The notes beneath the pieces are model-generated. The model saw only the letters and a list, made by a program, of their open reading frames with translations, did not search any database and was not told the DNA's origin. Source: Cordia subcordata (Eukaryota > Streptophyta > Magnoliopsida > Boraginales > Cordiaceae). Taken from it: DNA of 64,000 nt. Positions 34,601-46,191 of the stretch are shown piece after piece (within the stretch, counting starts at the first letter, position 1; every line of letters begins with the position of its first letter). Location of the stretch: the NCBI GenBank assembly GCA_028554755.1, contig JAPTOF010000006.1:16243001-16307000 (forward strand), in the 5' to 3' direction. A program made the position numbers and the translations under genes.

Positions 34601-37600
34601 TCAAAGCTACCTTACAAAATTGATATTTCAATAGACAATAAGATTTACAAGTTAACAACCATGCTTTGAACAGAGAATTTATCATGTACCAAAGGACAGC
34701 ATCAATATGTCTAAGAAAATCACATCGAAACGTACCTAACTCGGTTATGAAGTTTGCTCCCCCGCATCTGACAGAAAGAGAAGTCAATTGCAGCAACTTT
34801 AACATTCCAGAAAAACAAATAGACATAGGAAATGAAAATAAATCAAGTACATAAGCTCATTTTCTTCCTCACTTCTCAAGAAACAGCAGCTGCTGCAAAT
34901 TCTCTCCCTGCCCCCACCCCTCCCCTTCCTTCCCTGCTGTGGCTGTTTTACTGTTAAAGTCACTCAATAAATAAGCACCATTAAAAGAAAGGTGAAGATA
35001 TTTTCTTTGCCTATGGACATCATATATCCTCTTTACAGAGGGATGGTGACAGGAGAGACGAGCATGATGGTTGGAAAGGGAAAAGAAGGCATCACTCTTT
35101 TCCTGCAGTTAACGGGGGTCTCCTATTTTGCATTACTGTATAATTCACCTCAAAAACTTCTAAATTTGGGTAGCACCAGAAAAGGCGAAAATTTTCACTT
35201 CTCAATGGATAACACCAAAAAGATCAAGGCAAAGAATTTGATAAGTATGAATATGTAACAACAATTCACAATTTTCTTCTTTTGGTGGTTCAGAATAATT
35301 TGCTGGCACAATGAGGTGCTGCAAATGTAACTAACGTGTAACCTTCTTGTATACTAAATAAACGTTAAGTAGTGGGAGAATGTAAGGAAAGAGAAGGTCA
35401 AATCCTACTTACTTCAATGCTCAAAAGGGCATTCAGGCCATCTTCCAGAGATCCCAGCAAGCACACATCCTGAAATGATTCCATTGACATGTAAAAAATG
35501 TATGCGATTCACAGTTTACGAACTGATATAGCCAACAAAATATCAAATATAGACTAAAAACTTGAAATATTGAAGAATTCTGTCCTATTACCAAAGTTTT
35601 TGCTGCTCCACAAATCAAAAACTTCATATTTACATCGTCGTCATATATATTTATGACAGGAAGAGCTCCAGATGAGCTTTCATCATCATCTCCAGGACCC
35701 GTCTCTGGTGGTGGTACATTGATCTTTGGAGGCTCCCCCAGAAGATGAGGACCCAGCCTACTATTAATTTTCTGTCTCTGATCAGGAAGAACACGATTGT
35801 CCCCTATGCAGTAAAGCCTGAAGGAGGCATGTGCAAGCTGGAAAGCATCCCAAGTGTGACAAGATGAACTGCAATCAAGAAAGGGAAAAGCTTCATACTG
35901 TACAAAAAGCCCAAAAAAAAGGGGAAGAAGAAGAAGAAAAGACAAAACATGTGACTAATAGGATGTAAACAAAGAGCTCAAGCATTTCATGTTACATCAG
36001 GGAGTTTGTGCCCTGGTTTAAAAATCCCATCACTTGAGATCACCAGCCCAAAGAGAAAAGCACATAGTTATGGACATAGACTCAACTCAGTCTTCGAACC
36101 CCCCGTATAAGGGCTTTTTAATTCTAAAACAGTGCAGTGCTACTTCAGAAGCCACAGTCAAGATTAAATATCAAACTTCCCTCCCTACATTGTAAGAAAT
36201 TTATTCAAATAATCATTTTAAAGACAGATTTGAAATGAATTTCAAATCAGTGGGAACTCCATTAGCAATTTTCAGTAACAAAATAACAATGTCTCCAACC
36301 ATTCCATAAAATATTGAAGAACAGGAGTACCTTTGTATCACTGAGAACAATGCATGACGAAAATGACAAGCAGCATAGTAAGAGAATAGTACCTTTGTAT
36401 CACTGAGAACAATGCATGACGAAAATGACAAGCAGCATAGTAAGAGAATGTATTCTTCCAATATATTACATATGGGATACCCTGCAATGACAGGATTGAG
36501 TTCAAATGGGAAAAGCAATACACAATTAGTATATCAGGAGACCTCTGAACTTGAAAGCAGGTTATACAGCCCAACCAGATTAAGTACATCGTGTATAATT
36601 CCAATTTATTTAATAAAATTCTCACCTTAGAGCGAAGTGCCTCACCCAACTTTTCTCCATTTGGGAACTCCAGATAGACCTTAATGAACAATTTATAACA
36701 ATCAGATTACACCCAGAAGAGCTCAAAATGCTGGGCAAAAGACGGATAACAAAACAGTAACCAACAAAAAGATGGGTAATGTTCCAAAGTTCAAATTAGA
36801 CCAAGTAGGAACCAGAACTAACGACCAACAGATCAATGTTTAAAATAATCTATCAGGAGATATGCCAATTCGGAAAAATAAAATTCCAAAGTCTGGCTCA
36901 AATTATCTCAGAACTTCCAAAAGCTGCTTCTTGAGTAGTTTCATTTCACTCATCAACAGAATTGAGAAGAATAGAACAAAAGATGTCGACAAAGCTACAT
37001 TCCTTTTCTAAGGCCCGATAACCCTCCTATCACATGTATACATATTTCTCTGCAGCCCAATTACAGCTCAAGAAGAAGTTTCAGAACCAGATGTGTCACA
37101 GGAATCCGAAATGGACTGTAGGTGAGAAGATAATAATGCCAGTGAAGCCACATGGATGGAACTAGTCAAAGATAAGTCACATACCGAGGTTGGCATTGTG
37201 GTTCCAAAGAGCCCAGATATGGCTTCTGCTGTGGACAAGTCAGCACCATCCCATCCTAATGGACCTATTTCATTATTTGGAAGCTGTTCTCCTTGCAAGT
37301 AAACTATATTGGGCTGTGATGAATCTAGAACCTTGCGGACCTCATCTAAATTTGGTCTTTTCAACACTTGAACCTGCATGAGTAAAAAATATATTACCAG
37401 TAGAACTACAGGAATATAAGGCCAAATCAGTTAACAATTCAAAAAAAATACTCAAAACAGACTAAATGAGGATCAATGCACACCTCCAGGCGCCCTGAGG
37501 ATACAATCTCTGGAACAGGATATCTCAGCTTGTCCTCGGCAACATCTTGTCTCGGCTTAAATTCAGCATTACTCCCAGATAAAATTGCAAGGAGGCTGCA

Positions 37601-37633
37601 CGTTTGCTTTGTAGCTCCTTGAACTTGAAACAT
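28625..37633 (-). CDS. ARID and PHD-finger chromatin protein (At3g43240-like)
   Basis: Predicted 769-residue nuclear protein. Coding exons: 37633-37484, 37373-37185, 36679-36626, 36481-36393, 35868-35592, 35469-35413, 34767-34736, 33564-33429, 33319-33146, 31975-31352, 29918-29781, 29699-29601, 29109-29009, 28912-28822 and 28723-28625 (TAG). Every intron is GT-AG and all phases agree. The start begins MFQVQGATK; an upstream in-frame ATG at 37687 is intronic. Residues 1-590 form a plant-specific region (PYVIYWKN, SCHTWDAFQLAHASFRLYC, PTWASQVLRQLAP). An ARID fold starts near 595 (EEFLKDVMQFLILRGH, then FNLYREVVSRGGF). A PHD finger, C4HC3, follows (CLLC about 702-705, CGVCGEWAHLGC, ICPQC). The Arabidopsis relative reads H3K4me3 and AT-rich DNA in an ISWI complex; here the role is inferred from homology. 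No break is seen, so it is probably functional. Confidence 0.93.
30127..30405. repeat. Possible MITE in an intron of the ARID-PHD gene
   Basis: Left edge GGGTCTTGTTTAGATTTG and right edge, complemented, GGGCCCATTTGAATCC are similar, and the left edge resembles the MITE at 25310. The interior has a run of 14 G (about 30369-30382) next to a repeated TTTTTCCAGGAAAGA-like motif. Flanking bases TTT and TTA do not match perfectly, so this is tentative. Confidence 0.35.
33965..34235. repeat. Diverged tandem duplication in an intron of the ARID-PHD gene
   Basis: Two related copies of about 120-130 bp share ATGATTCAAATG(G/T)GCAAGTGAATC and TTGTAC/TTGTATG blocks. A second pair with CATGCATAT(G/A)ACTAA lies just before it (33780-33960). 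Non-coding. Confidence 0.6.
36327..36450 (-). repeat. 62-bp tandem duplication of an exon end and its splice donor
   Basis: Copies 36389-36450 and 36327-36388 are identical over 61 bases. Each encodes SYYAACHFRHALFSVIQ and ends in the donor AAAG|GTAC. Only the first donor (after 36393) joins in frame to the next exon at 35868. Using the second would add 62 nt and shift the frame. Confidence 0.92.
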
Positions 37634-37675
37634 CACGTTCGCCCACTGTAGTTCCAGAAACCAGACTTCCTTCAA

Positions 37676-38126
37676 CTGCAAAGTCAAGCAAGCTGCTCAC
37701 TTTTCAGCTTGGTGAGACCAAAACAATCAACACTGCCAACTCCAATCTCTCAACAACTACAACAGCCTCCGTAACCTTCAGCCAAAGACATATAACCCAG
37801 TAACATATATTAGCAATTGACTCAAAAAAGGGGGAAAAAAGTAACATGTACAAAATTATTGTCACAAAAATACAAAGGAAAAACAAAATCCAGCAAACAC
37901 AAAACACTAACCCTAATTTATGTTAAGAAAACAGTGAAAAAGCACCTTGTAAAAGCCAAAAAATTCAATATATATACAAGTTGAGGATCAGAAATAATGA
38001 AACAAGAAACCCAGTAACGTTAATATTCCATTAAAAAACCTAATTGAAAACAAAAATTCCCTGGACGACGTAAGCAAAATCAGCAGAAAGTAAAGCAAAC
38101 CCAGATGAGGAAACAGAGAAACTCAC
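37676..38126 (-). other. 5' UTR intron of the ARID-PHD gene
   Basis: On the minus strand a donor GTGAGT after CTGGGTCG (exon end 38127) and an acceptor TTTGCAG before 37675 define an intron in the untranslated leader. The first exon would lie upstream of 38127, with its start unknown. Confidence 0.6.
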
Positions 38127-38500
38127 CGACCCAGATGAGAAAATCGAGGGAATTAAACAACCCAGATGGAGAAATCACGAAAGATCGAAGAAGCGTAATA
38201 GTGGTTGTCTTCAAATCCACATAACATGACGATAACAATAATGATAAAAAAAAAAGGAGTTAAAGAATAAGGAAACCCTAGGAGGCTTTTAAAATCCACG
38301 CACACCTATTACAATTTACCACTAATAAGGACTAGTAGTATTAAAAGAAGAAAAAAGGGAAAATTAAAATTAAATTAAATTGAAAAACTAAAAAGAAGAA
38401 AAATCCTGTGATTTAAGAATCTTTCTCTCTCTATCTTTATCTCTATCTCTATCCACCGCTAAAATCATACAACACAGACCCAAAAAATGTTAACAAGCAG
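38127..38500 (-). promoter_or_regulatory. Likely first exon and promoter region of the ARID-PHD gene
   Basis: Upstream of the 5' UTR donor. On the minus strand it holds a GA-rich tract (AGAGATAGAGATAAAG, about 38420-38455), a common plant core-promoter or leader feature. No certain TATA box or start site is visible. Confidence 0.4.
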
Positions 38501-39407
38501 AAAAAAGAGAAAAATCAAAAAAGTTGTAAAACAAAGTGAATAAATAAATGTGGAAGTTTATTACATTTTTCCCACCGAGTCAACACACAATGACACAAAC
38601 AAAATACTACTGATTGTTCTTACAACATCAAAAGAGAAAACAACAAAAGATTGAAAAGAATGGTCCTCTTTTGACTAACTATTCCACCACCAAACAACCC
38701 TTCATTTCCCAAAAACTGCAACGTTAAACACCTACTAATATATTTATAAAATCATAAATCAAATGTTTAACGAACTAAACTGAGTCTTATTAGACTTAAT
38801 TAACCCTTATCAAATTAAAGGGTGTACAATTAAGAATGAATTTTGTTTCATGTTGTAAGAAGACCAATAAAGTGTATAAGTTGCCGTTTGGAAATTGTTA
38901 AACATTTGTCATGTTCTTAAACCCTGTACTATATATTTTCTTTTTCTACTTTTTGTTTTTGACTTGGCATGTGCTCTTTTGATGACATGTTATAATATTA
39001 TACGGATTTTCCTTTTTCTTTTTTTGTTTTTTTGGATTCCCGCGATTTATGTTGTTTTACAAGTTTCAGGTTGTCTCCTGCAGATTTTGTGTTAATTAGA
39101 AATGTTTCTAATGTTGTGAAAATCAGTTGGGCTTTGCCTTGGTTCTGTTATGTACTAGCCCAAATAAATTCCCCTATCATAAATTACAGCTCAGATTATA
39201 AAGAGAGAGTTGGCCCAACAAGGCATTGGTTTTTATTGGGGAATATTCACTCCAATCAATAAATTTTCACCGAACTAATTTGTAGAAAAGATTTTGTTTC
39301 GTTTCTAACCCAATTCATTACTAGAGAACATAATACAGGAAATGAAAAAGAGGGGAAAATCACTGGAGATTGAGAAATTCCAATTTAACCTAACACATAT
39401 CAAATAA
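38501..39407. other. Intergenic DNA between the ARID-PHD gene and the viral fossil
   Basis: No supported gene. Short plus-strand frames at 38895-39262 have no domain. Confidence 0.4.
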
Positions 39408-39990
39408 TTACAAATCAAAATATAAACAAAAATATGTGAATTTTGAAAAGGGAAGGAAAATATCATTCATAATTTTTTGAAATTCTGAGGGAGCATTTTT
39501 GAGACCAAATGGCATAACGTTCCATTCATATTGACTAAAAGGAACATTAAATGCAGTTTTATATTTATCTTCTTCTTTAATTTTAATTTGATAATATCCT
39601 GATTTCATATCAAATTTGGAGAAGATTTTGGCATGGACCAGTCTTTTAAGAAGATCACGTTTATTGGGAAGGGGGTATCTTATCCATTGTGAAGGTTTGT
39701 AATTAATTACTATTCGAGGGGCTCCACGTTCAATTCCAGCGGCATTATTATCGGAAAAATGCAGAGCAACTCCAAGGGCTTCTTCCAGGCCTAATTAATC
39801 CTTTCTATAAATAGTCATCGATGTATTGTTTACAAAGTTCAAGAAGTTGTTCATTCATTTGGATTGGTCTAGATTTGGTAGGGATCATGGTTTCAAAAAA
39901 TTCTTTAGTATAAGGAAGAGAAACTTCATGTCTTTTCTTTGCCAAAAAGCAATGGGGTTTGAATGACAAACTTCAGAAATTAACCTATCC
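39408..39990 (-). pseudogene. Viral-fossil reverse transcriptase, truncated
   Basis: N-terminal half of RT, in at least three frames. Blocks seen are GLIRPGRSPWSC, RIVINYKPSQW, then MKSGYYQIKI and EWNVMPFGLKNAPSEFQ in the last open frame (39608-39408). The similarity stops just before the catalytic YxDD box, so the palm active site and all of RNase H are missing. Confidence 0.85.
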
Positions 39991-40235
39991 GGAAATTCTT
40001 TAACTTTTTGCTGAAATTGAGAAGTATTAATTTGTTCTTCAATTCATTTAAACTCTAAATCTTCCTCAAGAAAATTAATTCGAGTAGATTTCTTTTGGAT
40101 GAGGTTAAGCTTTTTATCTATAGATATATTTTTAAGTAAATTTAAATTTCGTTCTTGAGGAGGGTCGATAAAATTAAAAAGGATATTTTGAAAAAACAAT
40201 TTAGAGGAAATTCCTTTTGAAAAAACAAAGAAAGG

Positions 40236-40952
40236 CTAGATTAAATTTAGAAAAGGAGTTCCTAATATTAATTCAGAATCAAGATTTTTGATGAGGAGAA
40301 AATTTGTTTTAATGCAAATTCCATCTTTGCAAATATGTGCATTGGAAAGCTTATATTTAATGTGGAGTTTTGAACCATTTGTAGCAATAACTCTTTCTCG
40401 AATTTTTTTGAAATATTTTGTAGGGATTAGGCCTTCTTGAATACAATTCATATCAGCACCTGAGTCTATAAGAGCAACAAAATTAAAAGCTTCATATTTG
40501 TTTATAACCAGAGTAATTGTTGTTCTCCATTTTTGCCAGGTTATATGGGAAAGGATACTATAAATTTTTTCGTCAGAATTGGAAGTAGAAGGTTCTTTAG
40601 AAATAGGACTTATAGAAGGAGGGTGTTTTTGTGTATTAGATGATTGACTTTTAATTGTTATATTAATGTTATTAATTTCAGTTTTAATTTGTATGATTTC
40701 CGTTTTTAACGTTTGAATTTCATTTTGAAGATAATTAATGGTGAGTTCTTTTGGCTTAGTTGACCTACTTAAAATTTCTTTAATATCGTAAGTTTGGGGT
40801 TCAATTTTATGTAAGGGAAAGGGTTCTTCAGGTTCATCTTGGGTTGTTCTAACCAAGTTTTCAATTATTTTAAGATATTCTATTTGTTTTTCAAGGGAAT
40901 TTAGAAGAGTAGCGAATTGTAATAACTGGTCAGTAGTAAAACATTTTATCAT
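40236..40952 (-). pseudogene. Viral-fossil aspartic protease
   Basis: 238-codon open stretch. After a lysine- and glutamate-rich N-terminus comes the active-site block ALIDSGADMNCI (about 40450-40485) and, near the end, ELILGTPFL, the two hallmarks of retroviral-type proteases. It precedes reverse transcriptase as in caulimovirids. Confidence 0.8.
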
Positions 40953-40999
40953 ATTAAGTTTTAATTTTGGAGTATAGGTTTGATAAGCGCAATTTTTTT

Positions 41000-43300
41000 A
41001 GATACATTCGTTATCGGAAGAGGAAGAATATTCATCAAAAGAAGTTTGTTGTGCGATTTCATCAATTTGAAAGGATTTTTTGGAGTCAGAAGAAGAGAGA
41101 GAAGGAGTGAGATTGATTAGATTAAAGATTTGTTGCTGTATATCTTCGTCAAGTTCAATAGCGTTAAGTTTTTGTTTTAACTTACACTGACTTTTGTAAT
41201 GGCCAAGTTTGCCACATTTGTAACAGGTTGGAGTTTTAGATTTTGTAGCAGATTTAGATTATTTTTTATATTTTTTGAAAGGAGGGTTTTCCTTTTTGTT
41301 AAAAGATTTTTTGTCATAATGTTTTTTATCTATTTTTTTTATAATGGGGTTTTTGTTTATGTTTGGAAGCCGATTTTGTAGTTGAAGACCTAAGAGGTTG
41401 ATATCCAAATTGTTCACAGAAATTATCTAATTCTTTTCTAGTGGTTATTTTTTGTCGTTTGAGCTGGATTTTGATTCTAAGCTCAGTACAGAGTTGAAGT
41501 CCAGTTTGATTAATAAATGAAATTATTTGACCATAAGTAAGATTATCATATGGTATATTACCATAAGTATCAACAAATTTGGATTTAACTTTAGCAGCAA
41601 AGAGAGGAGGTAATCCGAAAAGAATTTTTTTCTTTCCAGGAGGTAAGATTTCAATCTTGGCGGAGCATTACTCTAGAGAGGAAAACATCTTTGTACCATC
41701 GAAAGTCTTTAAGAGTTTTACATTTTAGGTTTGAAAGGGTTTCAGTTAAATTATCTTGAATGCTTTGCGTATTTCCAACAAAACTAAGAGTTATAGAGGA
41801 AAGAAGGGTCGGGATTGCGTCTGATGTAGTTTGACCTTGTTCATTAAAGATAGGGTTATTGTTGACATCTTTTTTAATAGTAGAGAGGATATTTTGTCAA
41901 TCAATGGTAGAAAGGTAGTTATCCAACCATTCTTCGAGGATACCAGTAAATCCTGATCCTAGAAGGTTTGCGACTTGAGAATCAGTTTTATTATGAATCT
42001 GGAAGACGTTTGCAGCCATTGTCATTTCATGAAGAAGGTTAAGGATTTCATAATCAGGTTTGCCATCTAGATTCCATTCGTATAGTGAACCATCAGAATA
42101 ATAACTTTGAGAAAAGGTTGCATGTTCTTCAAATTGAATGTCAACTGGAGTGGGACGAGGGTAATAATTTGGGAGAGGATGATTGGATTGATTTATACTC
42201 CTATGGCTACGACTTGTGAAAGATTGAATTTGAGGTTCTTGTACTTGGGTAAATTGGTTCTCTAATTCAACTATAGAATTGTCATCAGTTTCTGAATCGG
42301 AGGTCTGGCGAATAACTGAAAGTTTATTTTGAGTGGGTTTATTAGATGAAGGTTCTTGAATGTGGATTCCTTATTAACTGAGGGTATATTTGGAACTATA
42401 GAAGGTATCGAAGGTTCTGAGTCGGTAACTTTAGGTTTTCCTTTTAAGTTTAGTTTAGAGAGGGCTTTGATTTACTGGTTAATTTGGGCCAAATATTCTT
42501 TAGTAGAAGGTTTAAGTTTTGCTGATAAGGGTAAGGTGAAAGGTTTTATTATAGGTTGAGAAAGCTGGGGCTTTTGAGGAAGAGGTGGAGACGAGCCACG
42601 ATGACTTAAAAGAGATTCTACCTTTGATATGTGATTTCCTAAAGTGTCTAAATATTGATTTGTGAAGTTATTTTGTTCAATTATTTTATTAATATCTTTT
42701 ACGGAGGCTTCTTTTTCAAGATCTAAAGAGGAAGAGGGACATTTAATTGGTGTGGCTGAAACAAGATATTCATTGTATGGAATTTTTATGGGTTTAAAAG
42801 GAGGAAGAGTTAAATCGACGACTTGATTATCATTTAAAATCCATTGTTTTGTCGATTGAGAAACCATTTGAAGAGTTTTTGGAAAGGAGAAATCAATTTG
42901 TTGATCCTCACAAAACATTTCAAACCAGTCAAAAAAGAAAATATTAAATTTATATTGTCTCATAAAAGAATAGTGTTCTTCATGGAAGTCATCCTTTTGT
43001 GATTTTGAGAAGTTATTTAAATACCATTGTCTTTTTGAAGTATTTTGAGTAGAATAAAAATCAGCTTTTATATAAGGAACATCAATTTTGAATTCTTTAG
43101 TTAACATGAAAAAATCTGGATCACGAGGGTTATAGATGGATTTGTTTTTTGAAACACATGGAGTTGGGGGTTTCATTTCACTAAAGGTTGGGGACATATT
43201 GGTTGAAGAGGAAGTAGCATAAACAATTTGAGGAATTGGAGGGTTTTCTCTAACACCTTGAAATTTAGAGGTAGAGTGCTCAGAAACATATTCAGTCTCT
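41000..43300 (-). pseudogene. Viral-fossil coat-protein region
   Basis: Open in frame with the movement protein until a stop at 42472. After that, coat-protein-like sequence continues in pieces (best stretch about 42110-41660). A zinc knuckle of the CCHC type is readable at about 41184-41225 on the minus strand (CYKCGKLGHYKSQC). Several stops and frame changes lie between. Coiled-coil potential exists before the stop. Confidence 0.7.
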
Positions 43301-44215
43301 GAGGCAGAAGAAGTTTCTGAAGTTTGAGATACAAATTCTAAAGTACTAAATCTAAGGGAATCATTTGTATTATTTGAGAATTTTATTTCAACAGTACCAT
43401 TAGGATACTCAATAATTTGTTCTAAGTCTTCATGTTGTTGAGGAGGAGAGGGATTTGGTTTATTATGGACAGTCCAATCCGTGAGGAGTTCAATTTTAGC
43501 CAACTGGATCTTTTTTGGAACAAATGTTGTACCTATGTTATCTTCTAGGTTTGATTGGAGTAAAAGAGTTTTACCTTTGGGATCACATCTTAGAGCTTTT
43601 GGATTAAGAAGTGTCTTCATTACTTTATAATATATCCTATATATTATCGTTATTGGGATATTATCAGGATCCATGTCAAATCCTAAAGTTTGAAGATTCA
43701 GAGTTAAAGTTTTTTTAACACCTGGATCTTGTAATGCCACAGAAAAATTTGGAAAGCAATTAAAATAAATAGGACCTTTTGACAAGCTTGAAGCAACAGT
43801 ACCAAGTAAAGAATCAATAAATTTGTGATGTCTAGCATCTCTAAGTGCAATCAAAACAGAAGATTTGATCTCTGGTCAGAGGTTTGATAGCAACTTGAAC
43901 TAATCCTAGATGCATATATGAATATTTTTGCCTATGTTTTTGCATCGCTTTGTTAGACAATAATTGAATACTTTGAACAGGCTTTGAAATAGAAAGAGTT
44001 TGTTCTACTGTTTTAATTGAATAACTTGTTGCAAAATCAAAAGTATTTGTAAGATAGACCTCATTTAAATCTACCCCAGGTAATTGCCAATCTAAAAGCT
44101 TTTGATCTATATCTAAGAACTTTTGTTTTTGTTTATTTACTATTTGCTGTGGATCTAATCCTGAAGATGCAGATGCCGTACTCCTATTTGAGTTGGTTCC
44201 AAATAACCTAGACAT
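43300..44215 (-). pseudogene. Viral-fossil movement protein
   Basis: 30K-superfamily cell-to-cell movement protein at the start of the polyprotein. The ATG is at 44215. The first part runs to about 43860, where a frameshift moves the reading into the frame open from 43854. Recognisable blocks are LGLVQVAIKPLTR before the shift and LRDARHHKF and GPIYFNCFPNF after it. The later part turns into a low-complexity, serine- and proline-rich linker. Confidence 0.82.
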
Positions 44216-44379
44216 ATTAACTACACACTATTCCTTTGACCACGGTCGACGTTACTGCACTAACACAACGCCTAACTCCGCTAACAATAGGGACTTACCA
44301 CGCGACTATCTGGGTACTGGGGAACAGGGACTAGTTAATTTGGTTCGGTTATTTGGAAGGTCACTCAAAAAGGGGTTTA

Positions 44380-44391
44380 GGCTCTATACCA
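44380..44391 (-). other. Viral-fossil primer-binding site (tRNA-Met type)
   Basis: TGGTATAGAGCC on the minus strand, the caulimovirid tRNA-Met site with one base missing. It lies about 165 bases before the movement-protein ATG. Confidence 0.7.
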
Positions 44392-44469
44392 GAAACGGCC
44401 CAGGCAGCGGTGTAGCAAATAAGCGAAAACATTGTTCTAAATATAAATCAAAGATATTCAGAAAATAAT

Positions 44470-44944
44470 ACTAATTGAAATTAACTTTAATTTGAAAGAG
44501 TACCTTAGTTTGATGGCGCAGCAATTTGTTGAATAGAGATTTGAAGTGGAATAGTAATTTTATTGATAGATAAAGATTACAAAGTAGGATTACAAAGAAG
44601 CGAACTACGAGCAAGAAAGTAAAAGATAAGCACCAGAAAAGAACACTGAACAAATACAACTTGGAACCTTAAATAGGCCCTGAGTGAACAAGAAAAACAA
44701 AAGAAATAATTACAATCATTTTGCTTTTGAAAAGTAAAGGAAAAAGTTGGTAACTATTGAATCACGCGAACAACTTTATCTTCTTTTGATAAGCACGCTG
44801 GATTCTTTAGCCGAAAGTAGTTTGTCGTTTTTTGAAGGTGGTGAAGTCACGGGTCTGGAACTATTCACCTTTTGAAAAGTAACTTTGGAGCATGCACATG
44901 ATCGCTTTCACTATTGTCGTCATGGGCATCATTTTGGACTGTTG
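44470..44944 (-). promoter_or_regulatory. Viral-fossil intergenic region with likely promoter
   Basis: Non-coding. On the minus strand CCTATTTAAGG (about 44667-44678) is a good TATA-like element, followed by a leader that reaches the primer site about 280 bases later. This placement fits caulimovirid pregenomic promoters. Activity is not implied. Confidence 0.5.
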
Positions 44945-45693
44945 TTAGTAATCGAATGCTGATGTGTCGATTCTAAAACAGTCATCTTCATTTTGGTTTG
45001 GATCTTGAGATGAACTTGCAGAGGTTCGGGAATGACTTTCTTCTTCTTTTTCGTCTTCGTCATTTCCAAATTCTTGAAGGTAGGCTTTGAGCAGTTTTTT
45101 GTACGTCTTTGGGTCTGAGGGGGATGCAAGTTGAGCTTGAAGTTGCACCTTCTTTGCCAAGAGTTGCGTTTGGACTTTTGACATAATTGATATAGCATCT
45201 GGATGGGCTGAAAACCATTCCTGCAATTCAGCATTGGTAAATTTTGAGCAGTTAAATCCATCCCACCACTTTATGCTGATATTTCTTGCCAAATATGGTG
45301 GTGACTTGAGCGCTGCTAGTTTGATTTGCAAATCCAATGAAAGGGTCCATGAGACATTGAACTGGGCAAAAAAAATAATAAGAGGATCGAAATATTGCCA
45401 TTTTGACAGGGTTTGGTATGACAACGTCCAATCCTTGAAAAAATTTGAAATAACTTCAGGGAAAATTTGAGTTGTTGGACTGAAGAGATTTCATCAATCA
45501 TGAAACCAAAGGGGAGTGTCTGCCAGCTTGAATTGTTTGCAAAAGAAAAGAAACCAAGAATGCTGGTGAGATTTGTTTTGAAAAAGGAAAACAACATTCC
45601 AAGCATTTTTGTACTCAAAATAATTGAAACCATAAGGGGAAAATTTTTGAGACAAGGGTTTGGACTGAGAGAGGGGGGTAATTCAAACTCCAA
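44945..45693 (-). pseudogene. Viral-fossil downstream ORF fragment
   Basis: Lies upstream of the viral intergenic region on the minus strand, where a circular caulimovirid map would place the end of the coding sequence. Two overlapping frames (45693-45316 and 45424-44945) together form one interrupted reading with a frame change near 45470. WQYFDPLI and IKWWDGF are the most distinctive blocks. The C-terminal end is acidic and serine-rich. Function unknown. It may be ORF2 or the polyprotein tail. Confidence 0.5.
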
Positions 45694-46191
45694 AATATAA
45701 ATAAATTACATAATTTAAAGTCCAAACTCCAAAGTTTAGAAAAACACACTATCCAAAGCATAAAAAAAAATGCAACTTAATGATTAGCTCAATCACATCT
45801 CGTTTCTCCTTAGTCTCTATGTATCCCAATGAGTTTGGATATTTTCCACAATTGGGTTTTCCAAAATTCTTAATTATTTTCGATCCCCAACCCATTTCGT
45901 CGAAATCTTTTGCCAAACTTAGATTTTTTGGTCCAATTCTTCAATTCACCAAGCCTGATCTTTCCACACCTGATATTTCGATTCAGTAATCAATTGTACC
46001 CGATGAATGCACACCCCCAATGTTATGTGTGGTAATGAGAGAATTAAACGAGTTTCGTACCTCCAATTAACATTTTAGTGGTATCTCATCTTGTGAGTTG
46101 TGGTCTACTTAATCAAGTAATTAAATTTTAGCGACATCTCATTTTTTGAGTTGTGGTCCACTTAACCAAGTAGTTAAATAAGTAAGGTCTA
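45694..46191. other. Intergenic DNA
   Basis: No supported gene. A repeated 'TTTTAG(T/C)G(G/A)(T/C)ATCTCAT...GAGTTGTGGTC' block occurs twice near 46070-46165. Confidence 0.45.

Larger units (their letters stand above)
39408..45693 (-). mobile_element. Endogenous pararetrovirus (Caulimoviridae), broken
   Basis: Minus-strand fossil with the order downstream ORF, intergenic region, primer-binding site, movement protein, coat protein with zinc knuckle, protease and partial reverse transcriptase. One long polyprotein order of MP-CP-PR-RT resembles petuviruses and florendoviruses; which genus cannot be decided here. There are no LTRs and no integrase, as expected. Frameshifts and stops occur in most domains, and the right-hand part of RT and all RNase H are absent, so it cannot produce virus. 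Confidence 0.85.

Noticed and set aside
37634..37687. Upstream in-frame ATG of the ARID-PHD gene
   Set aside because: It lies partly before the splice acceptor at 37677-37676, so it is intronic. The ATG at 37633 matches the family start.
39840..39880. A YIDD-like string in the viral reverse transcriptase region
   Set aside because: It lies well before the RT core blocks, so it is not the catalytic box, which is absent from this copy.
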